A stretch of 64,000 bases of DNA, from the NCBI GenBank assembly GCA_949296915.1, contig CASFPX010000005.1:62001-126000 (forward strand), in the 5' to 3' direction. Numbering within the stretch: position 1 is the first letter of the stretch; each line of letters starts with the position of its first letter. Made by a program: the position numbers and the translations under genes. The stretch is from Onthovicinus sp900555545. Lineage in GTDB: Bacteria; Bacillota; Clostridia; Oscillospirales; Acutalibacteraceae. Of this stretch, positions 51,590 through 60,563 are shown piece by piece. Under the pieces are notes generated by a model. It saw only the letters and a program-made list of their open reading frames with translations, had not been told where the DNA came from and did no database searches.

Positions 51590-52285
51590 TCAGACAATCC
51601 ACTTGTATCCCATCCCCCAGATCGTGATCAGGTGTTTGGGATCCGATGGAACCTCCTCCAGCTTGACACGGAGGCGGCGTATGTTGACATCCACGATTTT
51701 CTCCTCGCCAAAGTAGGAATCCCCCCACACTTTATTGAGGATTTCCGTCCGGCTGAGTGCGGCGTCCGGATTCTTAAAAAAGCACTCCATGATCTGAAAT
51801 TCCACCTGGGTCAACTCAATGGGAACGCCATTCTTGGTCAGCGTACGGTTGCGAAGGTTGAGCGCAAAGTCCCCTAGACGGATCTCGTTGCCGGTAGGCA
51901 CCGTCTCACGATTCATATCCACCCGGCGGTAGACAGAGTTGACCCGCGCCATCAGTTCGGAAGGGGAAAACGGCTTGGTGATATAGTCATCCGCCCCCAC
52001 TAATAGACCTGTGACCTTGTCCATCTCCTGCGTGCGGGCGGACAGCATGATAATCCCGAGCTGCTTGCTGCGCTCCCGCAGTTTTTTGCACAGCTCCAGG
52101 CCGTCCATCTCCGGCATCATGATATCGAGCAACGCAATATCAAAATCTCCGTTACAGTCGTCAAACATCCGGAGGGCCTGCGCACCGTTTTCGGCCTGCT
52201 GGACCTCATAGCCGCCGCTCTCCAGATTGATGACGATAAACTCCCTGATGGCCTGTTCATCCTCCGCTACAAGAATCCTCTTCAC
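51590..52285 (-). CDS. OmpR/PhoB-family response regulator
   Basis: 231 residues. Receiver domain with acidic pair AEDEQ, phospho-acceptor Asp in ALLDIMMPEMDG and Lys in ITKPFSP, then a winged-helix domain (TQVEFQIMECFFKNPDAALSRTEIL). The ATG-less start is a GTG at 52283-52285, 7 bases after AAAGGAG; a 22-residue extension runs into the lipoprotein gene. Targets unknown; the linked c-di-AMP and lipoprotein genes suggest envelope or turgor sensing. Confidence 0.95.
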   Translation of the reverse strand: MKRILVAEDEQAIREFIVINLESGGYEVQQAENGAQALRMFDDCNGDFDIALLDIMMPEMDGLELCKKLRERSKQLGIIMLSARTQEMDKVTGLLVGADDYITKPFSPSELMARVNSVYRRVDMNRETVPTGNEIRLGDFALNLRNRTLTKNGVPIELTQVEFQIMECFFKNPDAALSRTEILNKVWGDSYFGEEKIVDVNIRRLRVKLEEVPSDPKHLITIWGMGYKWIV

Positions 52286-52310
52286 ACTAAAACTCCTTTC
52301 TAAAAGCTCA

Positions 52311-53756
52311 TTACGAATCGAGCAGCACAAAGCCCTCAACCACATCTTCATAAGTCACATCCCGGCTGGCAGCCGCGGCGCCCATGCGTACCGTATAAAT
52401 CAGGCCGCCGTCGGTCAAGAGCTCTTCTTCGTCAGCCGTGCCGATATCGGTCCCCACAGGGTGGACGACGATCTCAAAGATCAGACTGCCTCGAACCTTG
52501 GTCTGATAGTCGTAGTCATAAAAAGACCACGTCCGCGTTTCAATATTCGCCTCCACAGTGACATTGTTGGTCATATCCGGGAAATTACCGGAGGTCCACC
52601 CCTCCTGAAACAGAAACATATAGGAATCATTAAAATTCAGCACGCTGTTCGCACACGGGATCAGTTTACCGTCGGAGAATTGGTGCCAAACCGTCAGATA
52701 CATCTGGTCGTCCACCGTTTTTTCCGTACTGGTATCTGACGCGGAACTGTTGACAACAGCGGCCGACGAATTCACGCCGCCGGCGAGCACCATCTGGGCC
52801 GGAATTTCATAGTAACCATCCTGATTGATATCCCTACAGGTAATATTGGCAGTCCGGTATGTATAGCGAAAGGGATTCTCCGCAGTACCGGTCTCCACGC
52901 GGGCGAGCTTCCCGCCGGACCACACAATGATATCGGTAAACATCCCGCTCTCCCCCATGGTGCAGTCCAAGAAAATCGCCTGCGGATTTTCCCCCACCGC
53001 GGGTTGAACCACAATCTGTCTGCACTCCGTCACCGAGGAGGGGAGCATCAGTTCACTGACAGCCGTGACGGAAACCGCCTGTGTTCCGTTGGGCTGCACG
53101 GCCTCCTGGATCTTCAACAGGCGAACCCGGAATCGTGACGCGCCCAGATCTGTCCCACTGTTTCCCGCAGTGGGCGACACACTGGAGACCACAAAAAGCT
53201 CCTGCTCCGCATCGCCGTCAAAATCCAGGATGGCCATCAGACGATAGGATTCACTCGCCAAATTGCGAAGACTGCCCGACTGCGCGGTATACCGGTATAC
53301 GGACAATGTGCGCTCCTGACTGCCGGAAATCCCCCAGCCGACAATGATCTCCTGCACACCGTCCGCATCCAGATCTCCGGTGGAGACGGACACAACATCG
53401 CTTCCCTCCCCGCGGACGGTAGCACAGAGTGCCCAACTGCCCTGCTCCCATTTAAAAAGCATCATCCGGCAGATATTCTTGTCCATATTATTGACATAAA
53501 AGGCCAGCGCCTCCTCCACTCCATCCCCGTCCAGGTCCGTTAAAATAAAGGCGGAGTGATACTCCCCCTCATAGGGGGCCTTCAGCATGGCGTTGGGAGC
53601 AGCCTCAGAAAATGCCTCCTGCAAGCCCGCATTCTCCCCATAATAACGGGGGGGACGCATCAACTGGTCAGGCGTGAGCATTTGATAGCTGCAACCAGAC
53701 AGTAGAAGCATCAGGCAGATCAGCAGAGCTGCCCCCGTCCATATTCTCTTTTTCAT
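52311..53756 (-). CDS. Surface lipoprotein with FG-GAP/VCBS-like repeats
   Basis: 481 residues. Lipoprotein signal ending in L-L-L-S-G-C. Repeated acidic calcium-loop-like motifs DLDGDGVEEA, DLDADGVQEI, DFDGDAEQEL and DINQDGYYEI suggest a beta-propeller or VCBS-like fold outside the cell. No enzyme motif seen. It lies between cdaR (24 bases) and the response regulator (25 bases), so it may be a sensor accessory of the downstream kinase; this is inference. The ATG at 53754-53756 follows GGGGGGG. Confidence 0.8.
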   Translation of the reverse strand: MKKRIWTGAALLICLMLLLSGCSYQMLTPDQLMRPPRYYGENAGLQEAFSEAAPNAMLKAPYEGEYHSAFILTDLDGDGVEEALAFYVNNMDKNICRMMLFKWEQGSWALCATVRGEGSDVVSVSTGDLDADGVQEIIVGWGISGSQERTLSVYRYTAQSGSLRNLASESYRLMAILDFDGDAEQELFVVSSVSPTAGNSGTDLGASRFRVRLLKIQEAVQPNGTQAVSVTAVSELMLPSSVTECRQIVVQPAVGENPQAIFLDCTMGESGMFTDIIVWSGGKLARVETGTAENPFRYTYRTANITCRDINQDGYYEIPAQMVLAGGVNSSAAVVNSSASDTSTEKTVDDQMYLTVWHQFSDGKLIPCANSVLNFNDSYMFLFQEGWTSGNFPDMTNNVTVEANIETRTWSFYDYDYQTKVRGSLIFEIVVHPVGTDIGTADEEELLTDGGLIYTVRMGAAAASRDVTYEDVVEGFVLLDS

Positions 53757-53780
53757 CGGGCAGCCCCCCCTTTCAGGAAC

Positions 53781-55067
53781 TTAAGAGATAGCGGTCAAAA
53801 TTACCGTCACATAGTACGTAGCATATGCCCAGCAGGTCGAACGCCCTGGGACAGTAACTGTGACGTTCGCCTGGTAACTTCCCGCCGCAGTGAGGCCGGA
53901 CAGATCTACCTGTGCGCTAAGGTTGGCCGAGGTCAGGCTCGCGATCTCCGACCGGGAACCTACGATCGTCACATCAGACAGTTCCGCCTCTTCAATCCGG
54001 GCGGAAAATCCCTCCGGAATATTGCGCAGTGCGATGGAACCTGACGGCAGGCTGAACACAGCGGATCCCATATCGCTGGGAGTGACCTGGACGGTAAAGG
54101 TGTCCACATCGTCCATCACCTTGAATCCACTGATATCGGCCGCTCGAAAATAAAATGTCCCCCCCTGCTCCCCGAGCTTGCTGAAATCGACCGTACCCAC
54201 CACCAGGGCATCGAGCGAGTCAATGGTATCCGGCGCTCCGGCCACCTGGACGGTGGAGGGTGACACCGTGTAGGGCAGCGGCGTGGCGGCATACGCACTT
54301 GGCGCTCCGGTAAAGCTGACCGAGACCGGCAACTGACGGATCTTGAGCACCTGGATGCTGACCGTGATGGTCGCATTCCCCTTGATTGCGACATAGCGCG
54401 GCTCATCGCCGGAGGAAGTCAATGCCCTCACGGTGGCTGTAAGCGGCTCCGACGGACTGGCTGTAAGCGGCAAGTCCACATCCACGGAGGCGACGACCCG
54501 CTGCACGCGGTTGACCTCCGTCGCTGGGCCGCTGATTACGATGCTCTGCGTAGAGAGCGCGGCATTATAGGTATAGCCCTCCGGGACGACGCCGTTTGGC
54601 GCGGAGATATCCGTCTCCAACGTGAACTGCTGCTCCTTATAGGCATCAAAATAGACATCAATGCTGCTGGGCGAGACCGAGACAACCTCTACATCATCGT
54701 TGGAGCAGGAGGCCGAAAGCCGCAGTGTGTGCATCCCTGCCGCGCCGACGCCGCTCGTATCCGCCGTGACAACGATATCTCCAGAATTAAGCGCGTTTAC
54801 CTCATAACGTTTTCCGCGCACACGCACATTCACGCGCGTGTCCGTCTGGCCAAAATATTGCAGCCCAAGCTGTGCCGGCTGGGAGTTTTCACTCATATCA
54901 ATGGTGACGCTGACATTCCCGATTTCAGACTCCGTCTCGGGCGCCTGGGTCACGGTGATGACCGCCCAGATGACAAACGCCGCCAATAGAGAAAAAACAA
55001 ACAGGAATTTATTATTGGAAAACAGAGCATGGAGGCTCCACTTCCGTTTGAGTGACGTCTGGCTCAT
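53781..55067 (-). CDS. cdaR: YbbR-domain protein CdaR, regulator of CdaA
   Basis: 428 residues. One N-terminal membrane helix (KFLFVFSLLAAFVIWAVITV), then about four extracytoplasmic YbbR repeats (typical segments VRVRGKRYEVNAL, VVISGPATEVNRVQRVVASVDVDL, VQVAGAPDTIDSL, VTIVGSRSEIASL). CdaR modulates the diadenylate cyclase CdaA. The ATG overlaps the cdaA stop (ATGA). The usual next gene glmM is missing. Confidence 0.93.
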   Translation of the reverse strand: MSQTSLKRKWSLHALFSNNKFLFVFSLLAAFVIWAVITVTQAPETESEIGNVSVTIDMSENSQPAQLGLQYFGQTDTRVNVRVRGKRYEVNALNSGDIVVTADTSGVGAAGMHTLRLSASCSNDDVEVVSVSPSSIDVYFDAYKEQQFTLETDISAPNGVVPEGYTYNAALSTQSIVISGPATEVNRVQRVVASVDVDLPLTASPSEPLTATVRALTSSGDEPRYVAIKGNATITVSIQVLKIRQLPVSVSFTGAPSAYAATPLPYTVSPSTVQVAGAPDTIDSLDALVVGTVDFSKLGEQGGTFYFRAADISGFKVMDDVDTFTVQVTPSDMGSAVFSLPSGSIALRNIPEGFSARIEEAELSDVTIVGSRSEIASLTSANLSAQVDLSGLTAAGSYQANVTVTVPGRSTCWAYATYYVTVILTAIS

Positions 55068-55990
55068 TTTTTGCGCCTCCCTTTCAGGCTACCCTTCAGG
55101 CGGTCAAAGAAACTCTGCTCGTACAATTTTTCCGCATCGCCCAGAATGTACTCAGTCAACTTCTGGCGCAGCTGAGAGCTGGTAATGGAACGCATCAGGA
55201 TCCCCTTGTACGCGATGGAGATCGCACCCGTCTCCTCCGAGACGACAACGACCATGGCATCGCACTGTTCACTCACGCCAAGCGCAGCACGGTGGCGCGT
55301 GCCGAGCGCCGAAGAGATGGAATTATTACTCGTCAGGGGGAGAATACACCCCGCCGCGCAGATCCGGCCATCCCGGATAATCATAGCGCCATCGTGAAGA
55401 GGGGCACCCTTATAAAAGATATTGCCTACCAACTCCTCTGTCACATCGGCATTGACGCCAGTACCCGTTTTGATAATTTCACCAAGCAGCGTATCTTTTT
55501 CAAACACGATCAGCGCGCCGACTTTCTGCGCACTCATGGCGGCACACGCGCGAGAGACCGAAATAATCGCATTACGCGTCACCTCAATATTCCGCAGGCG
55601 CTCATCCCCCCTGAGGCTGAAAATCCCAAGCCTGGTAATGTTATTGCGCCCGACGCTCTCCAATGCATGGCGGATCTCCGGCTGAAAGAGGACAAACACT
55701 GCGATAAGTGCAACTCCGAACAGTTGGCTGAGAATATAACTCATGGCCTCCATCCGGAACCAGGTGACAAGCAGGTATACGATCACCAGGATGACAATCC
55801 CCTTCATTAATTGAACCGCGCGCGTTTCGCGCACCAGCTTGATCACTCCGTAGACAACAAAGGCGACTAGGATAATATCCAGAAAATCTGAAAAGCTGAA
55901 CCCTTTCAGGGCGCTCCACAGCTGGCTGAAAAAGGCCCCCACGGTGGACTGGAATTCATCCGCCAAACTCAGCAGCATCAAATCTGTCAT
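55064..55990 (-). CDS. cdaA: Diadenylate cyclase CdaA (c-di-AMP synthase)
   Basis: 308 residues. Three N-terminal membrane helices (about 38-105) and a DAC domain with APLHDGAMII and LGTRHRAALG, the two catalytic signatures. It makes c-di-AMP from ATP, controlling potassium and osmolyte balance and wall homeostasis in Firmicutes. Start: the ATG at 55988-55990 lies 9 bases after AAGGA; an ATG two codons earlier is too close. Confidence 0.95.
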   Translation of the reverse strand: MTDLMLLSLADEFQSTVGAFFSQLWSALKGFSFSDFLDIILVAFVVYGVIKLVRETRAVQLMKGIVILVIVYLLVTWFRMEAMSYILSQLFGVALIAVFVLFQPEIRHALESVGRNNITRLGIFSLRGDERLRNIEVTRNAIISVSRACAAMSAQKVGALIVFEKDTLLGEIIKTGTGVNADVTEELVGNIFYKGAPLHDGAMIIRDGRICAAGCILPLTSNNSISSALGTRHRAALGVSEQCDAMVVVVSEETGAISIAYKGILMRSITSSQLRQKLTEYILGDAEKLYEQSFFDRLKGSLKGRRKK

Positions 55991-56018
55991 ACACATCCAT
56001 CCTTAGCATTCATTTGGC

Positions 56019-56045
56019 GCCTCCGGCGCGTAGACCGCCGGAGGC
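56019..56045 (-). other. GC-rich perfect stem-loop in the cdaA leader
   Basis: GCCTCCGGCG / CGCCGGAGGC, 10 bp with a 7-base loop, between the cysteine desulfurase gene and cdaA. No U-tract. It could be a weak terminator of the former or a leader element of the latter; a TATAAT -10-like hexamer lies near 56085. Confidence 0.5.
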
Positions 56046-56100
56046 TCTATCTCTTTAAACTCTCGATAGATATAGCTCGCGTTATTATAATAGTTTATCA

Positions 56101-57252
56101 TTATTTACGTGATTTTGCAATTTGAAAAACAGATTTTATTAAAATAGACGCATCACGCTCCGTATTAAAGACACCGGGGGACACGCGCACCGTACCGCTC
56201 TCCAACGTGTGGAACGCCCGGTGGGCCACAGGCGCGCAGTGCAGCCCCGCACGGACTGCAATACCGGATTCGCTCAACCTGGCGGCAGCCTGCTCGCTGC
56301 CCAGTCCCCTGATATTAAAGGAAATGACAGGCGCAACCACCCCTTCCCGCGGGGCGGGCGTATAGAGCTGTACACCGGGAATAGCTGCCAGCCCCTGATA
56401 GATGCGCCCGGCAATCCCGAGTTCGTGACGGTGGATGGCCTCTATCCCGCGCGTGCGTACAAATTCCAAGCCCGCACACAGCCCTATGATTCCGGGGACA
56501 TTGACTGTCCCGCTCTCGAACCGGTCGGGCAGGATATCCGGCTGTTTTAAATTTTTGGAAAGGCTTCCCGTCCCACCCTCGATCAGCGTGCGCATGGGGA
56601 TATCCGGGTTGCACAGCAGCGCCCCTGTCCCCATCGGGCCGTAGAGCCCCTTGTGGCCCGGCATACACAGGCAGCTCGCGTGCAGATGCTGCATCCTGAT
56701 TGGGAGCACTCCCGCCGACTGGGCACAGTCCAGCACAAAGTAGAGGCCATGGCGGTGAGCCAGCGCCCCGATCTGCTCCACCGGCAGGATCACACCAAAC
56801 ACATTGGAGACGTGGGTGCAGACGATCAGGCGCGTATTGGGCCGGATTTCGCGCTCAAAGGCCGCGATCGTGGCTGCCGGATTTCCAACAGTCACATGGG
56901 CCGGGCTATAAGTGATCACGCCGTCAAGGCGCAGCTGTTCCAGCGGACGCATCACGGCATTGTGCTCCAGATCCGAGGTAATCACATGATCCCCCCGCCG
57001 CAGCAGCCCTTTCAGCGCCATGTTCAGCGCATACGTGCAGTTGAGTGTAAAGGCCACCTGATCCGGCCCGGATGCCCCAAACATCTCCGCCAGTGTTTTA
57101 CGGCACCGGTACACCTGCTCCGCCGTGTTGAGCGAAAGCTCATGACCTGCCCGGCCCGGGTTGGCCCCGTACCGGCGGAAGGACTGATAGACGGCACGCG
57201 GGACGGTGCGCGGTTTTGGATAGGTGGTGGCCGCATTGTCCAGATAGATCAC
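56101..57252 (-). CDS. Cysteine desulfurase-family aminotransferase class V
   Basis: 383 residues. PLP enzyme with MIYLDNAATTYPKP, PLP Asp/Gln in LDCAQSAG, PLP lysine in PGHKGLYGPMGTG and a C-terminal Cys in RAGLHCAP, the active-site cysteine position of SufS-like desulfurases. It belongs to the subgroup linked to selenium/sulfur carrier proteins. Start: GTG at 57250-57252, overlapping the DUF3343 stop by four bases (GTGA). Coupling to DUF3343 supports sulfur or selenium transfer. Confidence 0.9.
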   Translation of the reverse strand: MIYLDNAATTYPKPRTVPRAVYQSFRRYGANPGRAGHELSLNTAEQVYRCRKTLAEMFGASGPDQVAFTLNCTYALNMALKGLLRRGDHVITSDLEHNAVMRPLEQLRLDGVITYSPAHVTVGNPAATIAAFEREIRPNTRLIVCTHVSNVFGVILPVEQIGALAHRHGLYFVLDCAQSAGVLPIRMQHLHASCLCMPGHKGLYGPMGTGALLCNPDIPMRTLIEGGTGSLSKNLKQPDILPDRFESGTVNVPGIIGLCAGLEFVRTRGIEAIHRHELGIAGRIYQGLAAIPGVQLYTPAPREGVVAPVISFNIRGLGSEQAAARLSESGIAVRAGLHCAPVAHRAFHTLESGTVRVSPGVFNTERDASILIKSVFQIAKSRK

Positions 57253-57470
57253 GGCTCACCACGCCCCAGCACATGGATCCCCGCCCGGTTCAGGATCCCA
57301 ACAGCTCTCTCATAGCTGCAATTGACCCGAATGCTGTACCCACACCCCTCTGTGTCGGACGTGACCGCGCTGCGGCGGATATAGGCCCGATATCCATGGG
57401 CAAGGAGCAACTCCCGGCCACGTTCTGCCTGCGTGATTGTTTTTATTTTCAGATTGGAATACTCCATCAT
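57249..57470 (-). CDS. DUF3343 protein, putative Se/S carrier-like
   Basis: 73 residues. The family (putative Se/S carrier-like) is typically fused or adjacent to cysteine desulfurases. Seen: ITQAERGRELLLAHGY and DTEGCGYSIRVNC with two cysteines that could carry a persulfide or selenide. Start: two adjacent ATG codons at 57468-57470 and 57465-57467 follow GAGAGGTG; the first is used here. Confidence 0.85.
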   Translation of the reverse strand: MMEYSNLKIKTITQAERGRELLLAHGYRAYIRRSAVTSDTEGCGYSIRVNCSYERAVGILNRAGIHVLGRGEP

Positions 57471-57527
57471 TACATCACCTCTCTATACTGATATTTTATG
57501 CCTGCCGCTCCCTGCCGTTCCCCTATA

Positions 57528-57563
57528 TAAAAAGGAAGGGGAACCCGTCTGGTTCTCCTCCCC
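57528..57563 (-). terminator. Terminator after the ispD-ispF unit
   Basis: Minus-strand GGAGAACC / GGTTCCCC core with flanking GGGG/CCCC pairing, followed by TTCCTTTTTATA. Confidence 0.6.
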
Positions 57564-57583
57564 AAAGGCTGGATGATATCCAC

Positions 57584-57820
57584 CTATTTTTTATGTTTGA
57601 AACAGAGATACAGGATCAGACCTGCGGCGGCAGCAACCAGAAGGACACAGATCACAAGCGGCCAGTTGACGGCCGACGTGACAACGATGTGAGTCGGTTC
57701 ATCCGCGCCGCCGATAATCGCATCCGATGTAAGACTGGAATCCCGGGAGCAGCATCCGGAAACCCCGGCCAGAAGTGCGGCCGGCGAGGTTGCCAGCGTG
57801 CGCCTGATGTGCCTTGTCAC
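57584..57820 (-). CDS. Small membrane protein with OadB-like IIGGAD motif
   Basis: 78 residues. A weak N-terminal hydrophobic stretch ends in V-S-G-C-C, a possible lipobox; then DAIIGGADEPTHIVV, and one membrane helix (WPLVICVLLVAAAAGLILYLCF) with a basic end. IIGGADGPT is the N-terminal signature of the beta subunit of sodium-pumping decarboxylases (OadB/MmdB/GcdB), but the rest of that protein is absent. Function unknown. The GTG at 57818-57820 overlaps the ispF stop and uses the GGAGGTG inside ispF. Confidence 0.65.
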   Translation of the reverse strand: MTRHIRRTLATSPAALLAGVSGCCSRDSSLTSDAIIGGADEPTHIVVTSAVNWPLVICVLLVAAAAGLILYLCFKHKK

Positions 57821-58296
57821 CGCTCAATCACCTCCAGCAGGCAGACGGCATGGGCAGCAATGCCCTCGCCCGTTCCAGTAAAGCCGAGCCCCTCCTCCGT
57901 GGTTGCCTTGACATTGACCTGGTCCAGCGCTACGCCGCAGTCGTCCGCAATATTCTGCGCCATCTGCTCAATGTATGGCTTCATCTTAGGGCGCTGGGCA
58001 ATAATCGTGGCATCGATATTGCCGACAATCCACCCCCGCGCCTTTACGGCGGAGACAACCTGCCGCAGCAGCACCCGGCTGTCCGCCCCCCTGAACCGCT
58101 CGTCCGTATCCGGGAACATACCACCGATATCCCCAAGTGAAGCCGCCCCGATCAGCGCGTCGGCGACCGCATGCAGCAGGACATCCGCATCCGAGTGGCC
58201 GAGCAATCCTTTCTCATATTCGATCTTCACCCCGCCGACGATCAGATCCCGCCCCTCTACCAGGCGGTGCACGTCATATCCATGACCGACACGCAT
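57817..58296 (-). CDS. ispF: 2-C-methyl-D-erythritol 2,4-cyclodiphosphate synthase
   Basis: 159 residues. MEP isoprenoid pathway, cyclising step. Seen: metal ligands in GYDVHR and GHSDADVLLHAVADALIGA, FPDTDE, and VKATTEEGLGFTGTGEGIAAHA. The ATG lies two bases after the ispD stop. Confidence 0.97.
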   Translation of the reverse strand: MRVGHGYDVHRLVEGRDLIVGGVKIEYEKGLLGHSDADVLLHAVADALIGAASLGDIGGMFPDTDERFRGADSRVLLRQVVSAVKARGWIVGNIDATIIAQRPKMKPYIEQMAQNIADDCGVALDQVNVKATTEEGLGFTGTGEGIAAHAVCLLEVIER

Positions 58297-58298
58297 GT

Positions 58299-59042
58299 TC
58301 AGGCCTCCCCCCTGCTCTCCAGAATCGCCTGCGCCGCCGGAATATCCTCCGGCGTCGTGATCTTGATATTCTCATAGCTGCCATCTACCAGAAAGACCGG
58401 CCGGCCGATCTGTTCCATCAGTTTACAGTCATCCGTATAATTGAAAACCGCATCCCCCAGCTGTTCGACAGCCCTCTGGTAATCCTCCAATTGAAATACC
58501 TGCGGCGTCTGCACAGCGCGCAGCATATCGCGCTCCGGCGTTGCGGCGATAAAACCGCGATCATCCACGATCTTGATCGTATCCTTGACTGGGACAGCCA
58601 GGGCGGCGGCCCCATACGACTCGCAGGCCAGCGCACAGCGAATGATCTCATCCGCCGTGACAAACGGGCGGGCGCCGTCGTGGATGGCGACCCATTTGAT
58701 CCCCTCGGAGACGCACTTGAGCGCGTTGAGCACGCTCGCCTGGCGTGTGCTGCCACCCAAAGCAACTTCCTTGACCTTTTTGAAGCGGTATTTTTCGATC
58801 ATCTCGCGGGTACGGCGGATGTCCTCCTGCTTGACACAGACAACAATTTCACTTATGATATCAGTACATTCAAACGCCCGGATCGTCCGCGCCAGTACGG
58901 GCATGCCGCCGAGCTCCAAGAACTGTTTATTGACATTTTTCATCCGCGTGGAAGCTCCGGCCGCCACGATGATAGCGCTCGTCTTGCCGCGCGGGCGGGG
59001 CATCAGCTCATACCTGTGCTCCCGCGATGAAAATATACCCAC
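58299..59042 (-). CDS. ispD: 2-C-methyl-D-erythritol 4-phosphate cytidylyltransferase
   Basis: 247 residues. CTP-dependent step of the MEP pathway. Seen: IIVAAGASTRM (nucleotide loop), HDGARPFV and DTIKIVD. Start: the GTG at 59040-59042 lies 6 bases after GGAGGG; a TTG one codon earlier is too close. A 20-residue N-terminal extension (VGIFSSREHRYELMPR) precedes the usual start of the family. A TATAAT box lies near 59115 upstream. Confidence 0.95.
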   Translation of the reverse strand: MGIFSSREHRYELMPRPRGKTSAIIVAAGASTRMKNVNKQFLELGGMPVLARTIRAFECTDIISEIVVCVKQEDIRRTREMIEKYRFKKVKEVALGGSTRQASVLNALKCVSEGIKWVAIHDGARPFVTADEIIRCALACESYGAAALAVPVKDTIKIVDDRGFIAATPERDMLRAVQTPQVFQLEDYQRAVEQLGDAVFNYTDDCKLMEQIGRPVFLVDGSYENIKITTPEDIPAAQAILESRGEA

Positions 59043-59206
59043 CAAAATCCCTCCGGTCTCCGATTATTCCGGCCTCCATCTGCCAAAAATCCTGGCAGGG
59101 AGCCTATACCCTTATTATAACTGAAAACCGGCGGAAAAGAAACATCAAATTTGCCCGTTTATCTGAATAGAATCAAACAGGGTGCACGAACCCGAAGGAG
59201 GAGCGT

Positions 59207-60508
59207 ATGGAACTCAACAAAAAGAACGTCAAGCGAATTTTCCTGATTGTCGCGGCGTCGATCGTCTTTTACCTGACGCTGAAAAATATCAATATTGTCT
59301 TCTCCTTCCTCGGCAAGGCGGTGGAGGTCCTCTCTCCCTTTATTGCAGGGATCTGTATCGCATTCATCCTGAACGTATTCCTACGCGTGATCGAAGAGCA
59401 CCTGTTCCGCCCGATTGACCGGCGGGCGGGGAAATACTGGAAAAAGTGCCGCAGGCCTGTGGCCGTGCTGTTAACCTATCTCTTTGTGCTCGGTGTCATC
59501 GCGCTGATCCTGTTCCTGATCCTGCCACAGCTGATCCAATCCATTAAGCTGCTCATCAGCTCCATGCCCGGCTATCTGGAGCAGCTCCAAATCTGGTACG
59601 ACCGCCTGTTGGCCCGATTTGACGTCACGTCTGGCCCGCTGCGGAATTTTGATTGGAACTCCCTGCTAGAGAAGTTTACCAGCTGGCTGCAAACCAACGC
59701 CTCCGATATGGTGCAGTCCGCGATCGGTACGACAGTATCCGTCGCCTCGGGGATTTTCTCCTTTGTGCTCGGTGTCGTCTTTGCCGGATATATTCTGATG
59801 CAAAAAGAAAAGCTCTGCCTACAGACCAAAAAGCTGACACTCGCCTTCCTGCCGGAAAAGTTGGCCGAATATCTGATCTCCATCGGAAAACTGACCAGCC
59901 GGATGTTCTACCGCTTTGTCACCGGACAGCTGACGGAGGCCGTCATCATCGGTGTACTCTGCTTTGCGGGGATGACCATTCTTCGGATCCCATACGCTCC
60001 CATGATCAGTGCACTGATCGGCTTCACCGCGCTGATCCCAATCTTCGGCGCACTGATCGGCACGGCCGTGGGCGCACTGATCATCCTGATGGACAGCCCG
60101 ATCAAGGCTGTATGGTTTGTGCTGTATATCATCATTATGCAACAGTTTGAGGGGGACTTCATCTATCCGCGCGTAGTGGGTTCTTCCGTCGGACTGCCGA
60201 GCCTTTGGGTCATGCTCGCCGTGTTGGTCGGCGGTGACGTGGGCGGGATTACCGGTATGCTTATCGGCGTCCCGGTGGCCTCTATCCTCTACTGCCTGAT
60301 CCGGCAGGCAGTCAACAAAAATTTACGGGATCGCGACATCACTGATGATGTGGTCAACGCCGTCGGCGTATCCCTGGAACAGCAGGAAGAAGCCGCTATG
60401 AACCGCCCGCTCCAAAAGAGGCACGGGCATATCCTGGACCGCTTGACGCGGCAGGGGAAACGGCGCACGAACGGTGTGCCGGACGAAAAGCCGGACGATC
60501 GGGCGTAA
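59207..60508 (+). CDS. AI-2E family (PerM-like) membrane permease
   Basis: 433 residues, about eight membrane segments. Seen: FIAGICIAFILNVFLR, VTGQLTEAVIIGVLCFAG, PYAPMISALIGFTALIPIFGALIG and EGDFIYPRVVGSSVGLP, all typical of the AI-2E transporter family, whose members include proton-driven exporters; AI-2 export itself is not implied. A charged cytosolic tail of about 60 residues follows. The ATG at 59207 follows GAAGGAGGAG. Confidence 0.9.
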   Translation: MELNKKNVKRIFLIVAASIVFYLTLKNINIVFSFLGKAVEVLSPFIAGICIAFILNVFLRVIEEHLFRPIDRRAGKYWKKCRRPVAVLLTYLFVLGVIALILFLILPQLIQSIKLLISSMPGYLEQLQIWYDRLLARFDVTSGPLRNFDWNSLLEKFTSWLQTNASDMVQSAIGTTVSVASGIFSFVLGVVFAGYILMQKEKLCLQTKKLTLAFLPEKLAEYLISIGKLTSRMFYRFVTGQLTEAVIIGVLCFAGMTILRIPYAPMISALIGFTALIPIFGALIGTAVGALIILMDSPIKAVWFVLYIIIMQQFEGDFIYPRVVGSSVGLPSLWVMLAVLVGGDVGGITGMLIGVPVASILYCLIRQAVNKNLRDRDITDDVVNAVGVSLEQQEEAAMNRPLQKRHGHILDRLTRQGKRRTNGVPDEKPDDRA

Positions 60509-60563
60509 CCTTGGCCGCAGGAGTGCGGCACACCATACAACCTGAATAAGGGAGGAATGAAAC

